64,000 bases of DNA from the NCBI GenBank assembly GCA_905221605.1, contig CAJNDS010002333.1, forward strand, positions 247,501-311,500, written 5' to 3'. This document shows, in pieces, positions 46,688-54,993 of this stretch (within the stretch, counting starts at the first letter, position 1; each line of letters opens with the position of its first letter). The translations under genes and the position numbers were made by a program. Under the pieces are notes generated by a model that did no database searches, was not told where the DNA came from, and worked only from the letters and a program-made list of their open reading frames with translations. The stretch comes from Symbiodinium natans (Eukaryota > Sar > Dinophyceae > Suessiales > Symbiodiniaceae).

Positions 46688-47599
46688 ATGCAGCGAGAAA
46701 CGCAGGTGTTTAGCAATTTCTCCGATTCGGGGCTGACTGGACATGGCTTTGAAAAGAAAGTCTGCAGAGTCCTGGAACATGTTTTCAAAGTTCATCGTTG
46801 GGACGCGGAAGGGCACGGTCCACTGTTGGATGCTACGACCGGGAAAGAGGCAGAGCGAAACAGCGCCCAAGCTTTCTACTGGCATGTGAGACATGAGTGC
46901 CGTCGGTGTTACCAGGGTTCCGCCTCCAGGGAGGACCTGCTTCAGCTATGGAAGAGTTGCAGCATCACGCGCAAGTGGAAGTTTACACCTCAGAATATTG
47001 AGTGGTTTACAACATGGGAGGCTTGGCAACATGACATGAATCTGCGTGAAGTTGATTGCATTCTTTACCCCAAGAACGAGGTGGATTTTACAAGCCTTCC
47101 GGACGCATTCCTGCGCTCGCGCGAAGAGCAGCCGATAACTTGGCAACAGTTGGTTCAGCTGGTACCCAGCAAGGGAGCATACTGCGAGGTTACGGTACCA
47201 AGTTGGGCAGAGGCGCAACCATGGAAAACCAAGGTCGACAAAACCGAGAAGATCATTTGGCTACATGGTCTTGCCAACAAAAGCGGTATGTCAGTGGTGC
47301 TGCTCTTCAACGGATCGTCGCCACAGAATCCGCCTGTTGAACAAGAACACCTTGAAAAATGCGAGTCTATACATTTCCCTCAAGAAGTTATTGACAGATG
47401 GGAAGTGGCCAAAGAAGCCAGTCGGGCAGACAAAGAAGCCAGTCGGGCAGACCGGGCAGAGACAGAGGCCAATCGGGCAAAGAAAAAAGCCAATCGGCAG
47501 ATTAGAAAACTTAAGCGGAAGTGCAGGAAACTGGCAAGCGCGAAGAACAAGAAGGCCAAGCCATTGAGGCGGTTACGGACCTTGCGAATTTGCAGTTGA
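46688..47599 (+). CDS. Hypothetical protein, possible PD-(D/E)XK nuclease fold with basic heptad tail
   Basis: The ORF gives 303 residues from the first ATG; an open frame without ATG continues upstream to about 46604, so a 5' exon is possible. Visible elements in order are GHGFEKKV (Glu about 22), REVDCIL (Asp about 123), YCEVTVP (Glu about 167) and lysines after it (TKVDKTEK). This order fits a PD-(D/E)XK-type nuclease core with Thr in place of the usual Lys of ExK. From about residue 240 the heptad KEASRAD is repeated and diverges (RAETEAN, RAKKKAN), giving a predicted coiled coil and very basic tail. GC-rich codons set it apart from the viral genes 0.6 kb away. Function is inference; coding status is likely. 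Confidence 0.55.
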   Translation: MQRETQVFSNFSDSGLTGHGFEKKVCRVLEHVFKVHRWDAEGHGPLLDATTGKEAERNSAQAFYWHVRHECRRCYQGSASREDLLQLWKSCSITRKWKFTPQNIEWFTTWEAWQHDMNLREVDCILYPKNEVDFTSLPDAFLRSREEQPITWQQLVQLVPSKGAYCEVTVPSWAEAQPWKTKVDKTEKIIWLHGLANKSGMSVVLLFNGSSPQNPPVEQEHLEKCESIHFPQEVIDRWEVAKEASRADKEASRADRAETEANRAKKKANRQIRKLKRKCRKLASAKNKKAKPLRRLRTLRICS

Positions 47600-47836
47600 T
47601 GTGTTTCACCCGCGACTCTACGTCACAGAGCATTTTGCCAAGCTACAGACCAGACGGTTGCTCACAAGCGGCAGCTGCACTCCGAAGTGACAAGCCGCGG
47701 ATAAGATGACTTGATGCACTATGTTTGGTACAAGCCTGAAATGAGCATTCGGAGCTTGTGTAAAAACATCTGAAGCGTTTTTCCGTGTGCTTTGGCTCCC
47801 TGCCCGAACCCCTTACTCACTCCACTCCCACATCCC

Positions 47837-47933
47837 TGTGCGAAGGAGTCCGTTGTCATCGCCTACCACGCTGAGCTCTACAACCCGAACGTCGTCTACG
47901 TCTACCAGCGCCTTGGGTGGTTCGTGGCTTTCT
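47837..47933 (+). CDS. Exon-like fragment with strong GC3 bias
   Basis: The frame reading KESVVIAYHAELYNPNVVY and onward to LGWFVAF uses almost only G or C at third positions, unlike the DNA on either side. It ends at a donor-like GTGAGG (47934). No family recognised. It lies at the edge of the composition change, so it may be the last host coding piece before the viral element or an unrelated exon. Confidence 0.35.
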
Positions 47934-47935
47934 GT

Positions 47936-48220
47936 GAGGGTTCTCGTTTCTTATCATTTGTAAAATCGCTTTGAAACGAAAAAATAAAGTTACCAAATAT
48001 TTTGGGTGAAAACCCATAGGATAGCCACAAAAACACCCAAAACGCAACAAACGTATTGGAAACCCTATACACAAACAAGCAAAAAACAAAAAACACCAAA
48101 ATCAAGTTTGACAACTCGGGTGTAGTGAACTTTTAGGGTTTAGGAGGCTCGGCAGAGCCTTGCGAGCATTCGCAACGACCACCAACCATAACATTATAAT
48201 ATTAATAATGTTATGCTTGT
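47936..48220. other. Host-virus transition zone
   Basis: Composition turns A/T-rich here with no ORF of substance. A short telomere-like piece (TTTTAGGGTTTAGG, about 48131-48144) is still present, then a small GC stem (AGGCTCGGCAGAGCCT, about 48145-48160), then the AT hairpin next to the first viral gene. The element end most likely lies between 48144 and 48187. No second terminal repeat is in the window, so the exact border cannot be fixed. Confidence 0.5.
48187..48215. terminator. AT-rich hairpin after the leftmost viral gene
   Basis: CATAACATTAT and ATAATGTTATG form a perfect 11-bp stem with a 7-base loop, 5 bp downstream of the stop of the 48221 gene. It could be a 3'-end signal or part of the element terminus. 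The loop contains most of the TTAATATTAA-like motif seen at other viral gene borders. Confidence 0.55.
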
Positions 48221-48760
48221 TTAATCCATTAAGTCAAACACATGTTTATTCAATAGCGTTCTAACGATTTTGTTAAAATCATATGTTGTAGCATTAACAT
48301 TGTATTTCATTTTGTATTGTATCCACGTTTTTATTTCTTCTTTGTCTCTACAATACATCATTTGATTAAACAATTTCTTAAACATGTTGTATCTCTTCAT
48401 AGTTATGTTTGTGATCACGTGTTTGACTGAATCATAAAGTGGAAACAAACGTTCCAAGCTTAAAATAAGCTTATCAACATCATATAAGCATAAATCATTC
48501 GTTTCAAGTCGTTCTTCTAATTGTTCCTCTTTTTCTATAGTCTTCCTACATGTCCAACACCGATAAGTAAAGCCATAGATATTATTGATAATATTTTCTG
48601 GTAGTGGCAATTCGTATAATGTGCAATAATGCTGATGTTTCTTACAATCCTTACATTTACACTTATCCCTCTTTCCCCTACTTTCCCTAATGTAATCTCT
48701 AACCTTGATAACATCCAAAAAATCATTTATGATTTCATCCTGTTCTTTCTGAGTGAACAT
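48221..48760 (-). CDS. Cysteine-rich viral protein of unknown function
   Basis: The product is 179 residues from the first ATG. The open frame extends 25 codons further to a TTG, but there is no ATG there and that start would overlap the integrase end. The N-terminal third has a Cys/His cluster (CKCKDCKKHQHYC) followed about 30 residues on by CWTC, consistent with a zinc-binding fold. The rest is charged and predicted helical. It follows the integrase on the same strand by 58 bp. Not recognised; it could be a DNA-binding or ubiquitin-related adaptor, which is speculation. Confidence 0.7.
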   Translation of the reverse strand: MFTQKEQDEIINDFLDVIKVRDYIRESRGKRDKCKCKDCKKHQHYCTLYELPLPENIINNIYGFTYRCWTCRKTIEKEEQLEERLETNDLCLYDVDKLILSLERLFPLYDSVKHVITNITMKRYNMFKKLFNQMMYCRDKEEIKTWIQYKMKYNVNATTYDFNKIVRTLLNKHVFDLMD

Positions 48761-48818
48761 TTCCCTGTTAATATGTATAGGTGTTATTTCTTTAAATGTT
48801 TTCTTAAGAAAAGTTTTA

Positions 48819-49634
48819 TCAAAAGAAAAATTCAACTTTTAACAACTCAAAGCGCAAATAAGCCCTATTATTTCCTTCAACATAATAATATTTTTGACCC
48901 AATTTTTCATCAATTCTTTCTATGGTATAAACATTTTGCGACCAATTTGATACACGTTCTTTTTCATTGGGTTTCCTCTTCCTAAATATTTTAACTTCAT
49001 CCCCGGCACCTAGATCAGGATAGACCCGATTTCGTTTCGCATTCATATTTAAATGCAGTTTAACTTTTAATTCGTTGCTCGGTTTTCTGGCATCCTTTGG
49101 GGTGAAGCCGGTAGCGGAATGTTTCATTTTATTATTATATGTTAATAATATTTCAAAAATATAATCGGTCCATTGGATATTGTTCTTACCCTTTTTCTGA
49201 TCGGCTTCAACTCTACGATATAATAAATCTTTAAAGGTCCTAATAGCTCTCTCGCTAAAATTTGGATGCGCCCTAGTCCTGTGATGTTCTATGTTCTGTT
49301 CCTGTAAATACGTTTGTATTGCCTCCTTGTTCGTTGCTCCCTCGTCGTCTGTATAAATTATTTTTGGCTTCTTTCCCATCTTGTTTAAGCACTCAATCAT
49401 CCCACTTGCTAAATCTTCTTCTTTCTTACCTTTAATTGCCACGACATGCATAAACTTATCAAATATATCAATCATTAACATTCCTACTCTAAATTTTTGA
49501 TCTTTCAAGTCATTAATAAAAAATAAGTCCATCTGATACTCGTATGCTGAATGGGGGGCGACAAAGCTATTTGAACCGACGGGCTTTCGCTTTTGATTAA
49601 CATTCTTCCTAAAAAACTCGTTAATATCAGACAT
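48819..49634 (-). CDS. Retroviral-type (rve) DDE integrase, main fragment
   Basis: This 271-residue frame carries the catalytic core of polinton/PLV-type integrases, which join element ends to host DNA. Asp36 is in EYQMDLFFI, Asp96 or Asp97 in IYTDDEGA, and Glu128 in NFSERAIRTFK; these fit the D,D,E triad with about 31 residues between the last two. Upstream NSFVAPH and downstream GFTPKDARKP are typical of the group. Residues about 208-260 (GAGDEVKIF..YTIERI) match the SH3/chromo-like C-terminal domain. The conserved N-terminal part (YFD..GFGSKSRTLEEA) lies just upstream in another frame, so the gene is frameshifted near 49655-49665, or reads through by frameshifting. ATG at 49634 would give a shortened protein. 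Confidence 0.92.
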   Translation of the reverse strand: MSDINEFFRKNVNQKRKPVGSNSFVAPHSAYEYQMDLFFINDLKDQKFRVGMLMIDIFDKFMHVVAIKGKKEEDLASGMIECLNKMGKKPKIIYTDDEGATNKEAIQTYLQEQNIEHHRTRAHPNFSERAIRTFKDLLYRRVEADQKKGKNNIQWTDYIFEILLTYNNKMKHSATGFTPKDARKPSNELKVKLHLNMNAKRNRVYPDLGAGDEVKIFRKRKPNEKERVSNWSQNVYTIERIDEKLGQKYYYVEGNNRAYLRFELLKVEFFF

Positions 49635-49737
49635 TGTGATGGTTTTGCTCCCGCGCTTCTTCTAAAGTCCGGCTTTTTGAGCCAAACCCCGCGCGATCAA
49701 AATACACATCATTAATAATTTTTTGTTTCTCACTCAT
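49627..49737 (-). pseudogene. Displaced N-terminus of the integrase (other frame)
   Basis: A 36-codon ORF from ATG. Its residues 11-30 (VYFDRAGFGSKSRTLEEARE) match the N-terminal motif that normally precedes the core of these integrases. Its stop overlaps the ATG of the core frame. In the core frame the bases before that ATG read KTITMSDINEFF, which continues the conserved pattern. The two frames cross near a CAAAACC stretch at about 49655. The cause could be a one-base indel in the DNA, an assembly error at the A run, or a programmed shift. Confidence 0.75.
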
Positions 49738-49781
49738 ATAAAAACAAAAGAAAATAATGATTTAATAATTAAATTAAATCA

Positions 49782-49997
49782 TCATTCGCCATCCATCGGC
49801 TTTATGATCTTGAACTTGCTCATATCATATTTGGGTGTGCCGCGCTTTGTTTTAAAGGGCTTTTTTGCATTCATGATTTCAGATAGCAATTCTTCTGTCA
49901 TCTCATCGGGGTTCAGTTTGATATTGTTAGCTTCTTCATACTCTTTGATCTTCTTTCTCTGATTGTGTCGTAGTGCAGATTCTCGTTTCTTTTGCAT
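49782..49997 (-). CDS. Small basic viral protein
   Basis: 71 residues, lysine-rich at the N-terminus (QKKRESALRHNQRKKIKEY), with NPDEMTEELLSEI in the middle. The NP(D/E)(E/D)MT phrase is shared with the 31-residue ORF just upstream (50004). ATG start; no family recognised. It is transcribed with the integrase, away from the polymerase gene. Confidence 0.6.
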   Translation of the reverse strand: MQKKRESALRHNQRKKIKEYEEANNIKLNPDEMTEELLSEIMNAKKPFKTKRGTPKYDMSKFKIIKPMDGE

Positions 49998-50003
49998 ATA
50001 CTT

Positions 50004-50099
50004 TTAATCATTCCTACGCTTGTTGTAATACAATCTGCTGTATATGGCGAGTTGCTCTTTGATTTCATCCATTGTCATATCCTCGGGATTTTTACTCAT
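50004..50099 (-). CDS. Tiny viral ORF related to its neighbour
   Basis: 31 codons from ATG (MSKNPEDMTMDEIKEQLAIY...), with a Tyr/Lys/Arg-rich end. Its NPEDMTMDEI resembles NPDEMTEELL in the 71-residue protein 6 bp downstream, so the two may be a duplicated pair or two pieces of one ancestral gene. Function unknown. Confidence 0.45.
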   Translation of the reverse strand: MSKNPEDMTMDEIKEQLAIYSRLYYNKRRND

Positions 50100-50234
50100 A
50101 TTATACTATACTATATATTATTTTTTGTCTTTAGACATATTTCTATACATTAAAAAAACATTTAATAATTAAAAAACATCTTTGGAAAATTACACTTAAA
50201 GATTTAATAATATATAGTTTAATTATATTAGTAT
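50100..50234. promoter_or_regulatory. Divergent promoter region
   Basis: 135 bp of very AT-rich DNA between the leftward integrase group and the rightward polymerase gene. It contains TATACTATACTATATATTAT near the left side and TTTAATAATATATAGTTTAA before the polymerase ATG. Both gene sets must start from here. Confidence 0.6.
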
Positions 50235-53200
50235 ATGTCCAAAGCCATTAAGCGTAATACGGAAGCACTACAAACATTTTATAACAACAGAAGAAACCGC
50301 ATCAGCCAAGCCACCAGAACAAAAGTTCAAAATATAATTAGCTTATATTCAGATCGTAAGATCGCCCAATTCACCACAGCAGACAATTTAATCAGGAAAC
50401 TCACCACAGCAAAAACAGACAAAGAAAAAACTAAAGCAGAAAACGAATATAATAAAATATACGACAAGCACAAGGATAAAGAACAACTAGGTCAAAGAAT
50501 GACCCAAGCAAAAGAAGACAACAAAAGAACGGGAAGAACCAACCCAAGAAAACCAAGAAAATATTCAATCAATGTCCATTTATACCAATTGAAGACAGAA
50601 TCACATCAGGGCTTATCAGTATCTTTCAGAGACAGCAGGGGTAGGGCATACGTTCCTATTTATATGCGTGATCTATCAGCCAATGTAGCCACAACACCGT
50701 GGGTAGAAAACCTGACGAGGAGACGAATATTTAGAGACGAGAAGCCCGACACAAAAACATTTCATAGGCTCAAGATGTTATTAATGACCGATGACGGTTT
50801 TAAAGGCGATGTCGGTTATGCTGAAGGTTACATTGCTTGTATTAAAGTTAATTACGCCGAAAGGGTAGATAACGCCGATGCTTTCAAGCCACAAGACGAA
50901 GAACTAACAAACACGGAGAATGTCAGTATGTATCACAGATATATTCAGACACCACTAGATCCACAGTATGAGACCTTTAAGGAAGCCATTAAAGTAGAGC
51001 ATTATGTTAAGAACGAGTGTTGGTTTAACACCTTGACGGATTATTATAAGGATACCCTTATGGGAGACAAGAAGAGAGAGAAGAACAAACTCACAAAAGA
51101 AGCCATCCTAAAAATCATAAATAAGACGGAAGAAGATTTTAAAACAAAAGGGGCGTCAATAACAGATATGGCGAAGGTGTTTGAACATTTTAACTTGCAA
51201 GTGAGAATATATGATACGTTTGAGAATCTAATTTATAAGCGCGACCCAATAAAGAGAAACCATCACATCCCAGCCTTATACGCTATAGTGAAGAACAGTC
51301 ACATCTACACGGTCAGTGATAATATGAATATGTTGAGGCAGATGATACCCAAAAGCACTAATCATAGTATATCTGTTAAGGCATCTTCAGATTATCATCT
51401 TAACGAGAAGGAAGAGCCGGTGGAATGTAAAATGATCACATCCCTAGACGACATCAGGAAGTATACCGAGCACAGCGAATACACATTGGTATATAATGGT
51501 TACGATCTATCTCATCTCTTTTATCTTAGCAAACAGGCAGGGTATGAGCCACGGGTTAGGTTTAGCGCGGGATGTGTGTCTGAACTTAACTTCAAGTTTA
51601 AGATCAAGATAAACAACAAGAGCCACAAAGAGATTAAATACAAGATTAAGACCCAGAACTTAGTAAATAATTCTATTGATGGTTCCATCTGCGTGAGAAC
51701 GGAGCAGATCTACAATAAGATGTCTAAAGCAATGTTTAATTTTAACACTGCCCTCTTCAAGGCTACGCACAAGTCATATTATAACGAGATTGACGTTGAA
51801 ATCTTCAAGGAGTGTCGCACCATCCCCCCAACGGGTGAAATAAATAAACATTATTATTTATATAACCCTAAGACAGACAAAGACGACAAATACTGTTATA
51901 CCACAGAAGTGACTACGGAGATAGATGTAAGAAAAGCTTACACATCTGCGTTTAACAAGATCGCCGAGATACCGGTATTCACTCAGTTTGATATATGGAA
52001 GCCCTTCAGTGGCACAGTGACAGATTTTCACGATCTCACTCTCTACTTGGTCAAGCCCACCAAGCGGAGTTTATTTTTCAATAAAGCCTACACTTTAGTA
52101 TATGGTATGTTTTTAAAGCACTTCGTGAAGCAATGTAAGATTCTTTATTATAAGCAACCATCCAGAGTATACAAGGTGGATTATAGGAAGATCACAGCGG
52201 AATTATGGAAGACAGACATCTCTGACAAACCAGCCGAAGACATCAGAATCAAGAAATTAATAGCCAATGTTAACTTCGGGCTACTTGAGAAGAACACGAA
52301 TAAAGCCCATAAAAGTTATGCCTTTGATACTCTAAAGGAAGCCTTATATTATCAACACAAGATCGGAGGAAAGATTAACAGAATTTCGGGTATGTATGTT
52401 GATGAGATTGAGTTACCTAACGGCGAGACAGACTTCGTAGAAAAGGAGATGGACAGAAAGTATTATTGCTTAACAGTGACCGATAAAGCCACCCTACGAA
52501 ACGGATATATATACATCAAAGAATTATTATTACAACACCATAACTTTAAAATGCACACCGACTACACCAAGCTAACAGAAAATCATATAGGAGTGTGGAG
52601 TGTTAAAACAGATGCCTTCGTCATTAGGAAGGAGCATTTAAGACGAGCCAAGAACCTAATAGAGTTTTCAGATCGTATCGGCGGGTGGAGACACGAAAAG
52701 AGTAAAAACATAGCGGAACCCACGGAGCAGTGGGCACCAAAAAAGAACGAACTGATACCAATTCCCGTAGTTAGCAATGAGACCCGACCCATAGAAAACG
52801 AGTGGAACACGGAAAGTATAGCAAAAGATATCGTAACAAATAATCCTATGATGATCCGATCTAAATACGCAGGTGGTGGCAAGTCGCATATAGCAAAGCA
52901 TTTCAGCAAGTTGGGCTATAAAACTCTGTTCGTAGTCCCCCAGAACAGTTTATCACAGAACATAGACGATGACGCGGTGACTACCAATAAGTTTTTTGCC
53001 ATCCCTGTTGGGGATGGAGAGAAGCTCCCCGAGTTTGATCATAGCCATTATAACTGTATAGTCTTTGACGAGATCTATATGAATGGAACCCACGTATTAA
53101 ATAGAATCAGAGAGTTTGTTAAACGAAACCCGAATAAAATCATAATCGGAGCGGGTGATGTCAAACAGCTTCCGCCCATTGAAGATCTAACTAATACAAG

Positions 53201-54140
53201 GAAGCCGGACGAATACGCAGATGAATGTATTGATCAGATCTTCAAGTATAACGTTATGCTTACCATATGTAAGAGATTAGGACAACAAGGGGACCCAACA
53301 GCAGAAGCCAACAGAAAAATATTAGATATGATGTATGATGATATGTGGCTTCATAAGTTATCTTTATCCGAGTTTGTTCATAAGTATTTTAATACAACCG
53401 GTGATATGACAGAATCACAGAAGAACATAGCCTATACGAATATGAGGTGCTTAACGGTGTCTAATGCAATCCGAAAGAGTTTAGGTAAAACAGATAAGTA
53501 TGAAGTGGATGAGATCTTGATCTGCCGACTATACAAGAAAACGAATAATGTCAAGTTCAATGTTAATTACAGGTTTAAGATCGTAAGCATAACCAAGAAC
53601 ATAATTAAGTTAGAGAATGTTAAGTCCAAACAGCAGTATATAACGGACATAGCCACCTTGGATAAGCATTTCAGATACGACTACTGCACCACCTGCCATT
53701 CCGCGCAAGGGGCTTCAATTGACGGTAAGATCGTTATACACGAATGGGAGAAGTCGCATTTAGTAACTCGTGAGTGGTTGTGGTGTGCCTTGACCAGAAG
53801 CACCGATTTTAATAATGTCTTGTTCTATGAGAGTGCCGAAGCAGAGAATGAACTGAACGAAACCACCTTGCATAAATACTGGCTTAACAAGATTAATACA
53901 TATAAGCTACAAGATCAGAAAGCGAATAGAGAAATAAACGAAAGTAAGTATGTTGACCCAAGTTGGTTTATGAAGAGAGTCTACAGTCATTGTAACAACT
54001 GCGGTTGTAACTTTGAATTTGAAGTTAAGAACGGCTTCTTAACAAGTAACATGACAGCCCAGAGGCTAGACAACAATATCGCCCACGAAAGCGCCAACTG
54101 CGAAGCTTGGTGTAAGCTATGTAACTGCAGTGCAAGATAA
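50235..54140 (+). CDS. Family B-like DNA polymerase fused to SF1 helicase
   Basis: This 1301-residue replication protein has several parts. Residues 1-110 are basic and helical. At 255-360 NECWFNTL (Cys262) and NSHIYTV (His356) look like an OTU/papain-like cysteine protease region. Polymerase motifs follow: A around Asp564 (EIDVRKAYTS), B at 673-683 (KKLIANVNFGL) and C around Asp793 (WSVKTDAFVI); I see no intact proofreading exonuclease motifs. The SF1 helicase has Walker A AGGGKS (879-884), Walker B VFDEI (Asp945, Glu946), GAGDVKQLPP (972-981), CHSAQGASID and WCALTRS (1183-1189). The C-terminus has CNNCGC (1253-1258) and CEAWCKLCNC (1289-1298), probably zinc-binding. One ORF thus supplies synthesis and unwinding. 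The polymerase call rests on spaced motifs; the protease-like part is inference. Confidence 0.88.
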   Translation: MSKAIKRNTEALQTFYNNRRNRISQATRTKVQNIISLYSDRKIAQFTTADNLIRKLTTAKTDKEKTKAENEYNKIYDKHKDKEQLGQRMTQAKEDNKRTGRTNPRKPRKYSINVHLYQLKTESHQGLSVSFRDSRGRAYVPIYMRDLSANVATTPWVENLTRRRIFRDEKPDTKTFHRLKMLLMTDDGFKGDVGYAEGYIACIKVNYAERVDNADAFKPQDEELTNTENVSMYHRYIQTPLDPQYETFKEAIKVEHYVKNECWFNTLTDYYKDTLMGDKKREKNKLTKEAILKIINKTEEDFKTKGASITDMAKVFEHFNLQVRIYDTFENLIYKRDPIKRNHHIPALYAIVKNSHIYTVSDNMNMLRQMIPKSTNHSISVKASSDYHLNEKEEPVECKMITSLDDIRKYTEHSEYTLVYNGYDLSHLFYLSKQAGYEPRVRFSAGCVSELNFKFKIKINNKSHKEIKYKIKTQNLVNNSIDGSICVRTEQIYNKMSKAMFNFNTALFKATHKSYYNEIDVEIFKECRTIPPTGEINKHYYLYNPKTDKDDKYCYTTEVTTEIDVRKAYTSAFNKIAEIPVFTQFDIWKPFSGTVTDFHDLTLYLVKPTKRSLFFNKAYTLVYGMFLKHFVKQCKILYYKQPSRVYKVDYRKITAELWKTDISDKPAEDIRIKKLIANVNFGLLEKNTNKAHKSYAFDTLKEALYYQHKIGGKINRISGMYVDEIELPNGETDFVEKEMDRKYYCLTVTDKATLRNGYIYIKELLLQHHNFKMHTDYTKLTENHIGVWSVKTDAFVIRKEHLRRAKNLIEFSDRIGGWRHEKSKNIAEPTEQWAPKKNELIPIPVVSNETRPIENEWNTESIAKDIVTNNPMMIRSKYAGGGKSHIAKHFSKLGYKTLFVVPQNSLSQNIDDDAVTTNKFFAIPVGDGEKLPEFDHSHYNCIVFDEIYMNGTHVLNRIREFVKRNPNKIIIGAGDVKQLPPIEDLTNTRKPDEYADECIDQIFKYNVMLTICKRLGQQGDPTAEANRKILDMMYDDMWLHKLSLSEFVHKYFNTTGDMTESQKNIAYTNMRCLTVSNAIRKSLGKTDKYEVDEILICRLYKKTNNVKFNVNYRFKIVSITKNIIKLENVKSKQQYITDIATLDKHFRYDYCTTCHSAQGASIDGKIVIHEWEKSHLVTREWLWCALTRSTDFNNVLFYESAEAENELNETTLHKYWLNKINTYKLQDQKANREINESKYVDPSWFMKRVYSHCNNCGCNFEFEVKNGFLTSNMTAQRLDNNIAHESANCEAWCKLCNCSAR

Positions 54141-54181
54141 ACATTAATCTATTTAATGTTTAGCTTACTGTATAATTAAAC

Positions 54182-54976
54182 CTATGATCTACTACTGGAA
54201 GCAGAACTAATAACAATAGGGGAACTTTTAACTGATATGTGAGAACTTCTAACCGAAATGGGAGAACTTCTTACACTAATGGGTCTGTTGCTTCTTTCAC
54301 TACCATAATGTATGGTTGAAGCAGGGCGAGAAGAACCGTAATGTATAGTGGACGCTTCGTCAGAAGCCTCGCGAGACATTCGTGACGAACGAGAACTAGC
54401 ATTATTACTAGCTATAGGTAGATTATCATATGGATCACTCTGGTGAACAGAAATAGAAGAACTTGATGAAGAAGGTAAAGGCGTTTCATCTTTTTTAGTA
54501 GGCATTGGTTCATTGCTTCCCCTTGCTCCGCTATCATGACTTGTTTGTCTTGATATTGGCATTTCTACTTCCACCTCCTCAAACAAACTATCAAACAATC
54601 TTCTCATCAATGATTTTTGTTGTTCTTGTTCTTCTGATTTTTCGCTTGACTTACTTCTTGATTTACTAGATTGCATTGAGTGCTCACTCTCAACCTGTTG
54701 TTCTTCTTTGTCTGGTTCAATTGCTGTCTTCAAACTTTCCGATGTAGATGAGTATGAAGAATGGTCACTAAATAAATCAGTTTGTGTTCCTTTCTGGGGG
54801 TTCTCATTAGTCACTATGATCTTTCTATCATATTTACCCAGATCAAAATCATCAAAATCCACCTCATCTAATAACATTCCTTGTTGTGTTCTTCTTTCCC
54901 TTTCTGGTAATATTCTTAATCTTCTTGTTCTTGCCTCCCTTAACATTTCTTCATAAGTTGGTTTTAACCTTAGCAT
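54182..54976 (-). CDS. Serine-rich viral protein, paralogous N-terminus
   Basis: 264 residues. The N-terminus LRLKPTYEEMLREA with DEVDFDDFDLGKYD a little later matches the start of the next gene (LRLRPTYDELIGMI, DNVDFLGLKK). This RPTY(D/E)E motif occurs, to my knowledge, in uncharacterised proteins of Maverick/PLV-type elements. The rest is low-complexity: Ser/Glu/Gln-rich in the middle, and repeats of SSPISVRSS/SHISVKSS at the C-terminus. Likely a disordered structural or packaging protein (inference). It converges with the polymerase gene, 41 bp between stops. Confidence 0.7.
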   Translation of the reverse strand: MLRLKPTYEEMLREARTRRLRILPERERRTQQGMLLDEVDFDDFDLGKYDRKIIVTNENPQKGTQTDLFSDHSSYSSTSESLKTAIEPDKEEQQVESEHSMQSSKSRSKSSEKSEEQEQQKSLMRRLFDSLFEEVEVEMPISRQTSHDSGARGSNEPMPTKKDETPLPSSSSSSISVHQSDPYDNLPIASNNASSRSSRMSREASDEASTIHYGSSRPASTIHYGSERSNRPISVRSSPISVRSSHISVKSSPIVISSASSSRS

Positions 54977-54993
54977 ATATTTAGTTTTAGATA

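Noticed and set aside
1-47000. CRISPR-like regular repeats
   Set aside because: The recurrent unit is a contiguous 7-mer telomere-like repeat without spacers; no repeat-spacer structure exists.
48629-48985. 118-codon plus-strand ORF
   Set aside because: It spans the junction of two minus-strand viral genes and has a composition expected of antisense AT-rich DNA.
52583-52909. 108-codon minus-strand ORF inside the polymerase gene
   Set aside because: Antisense shadow of the helicase-coding region.
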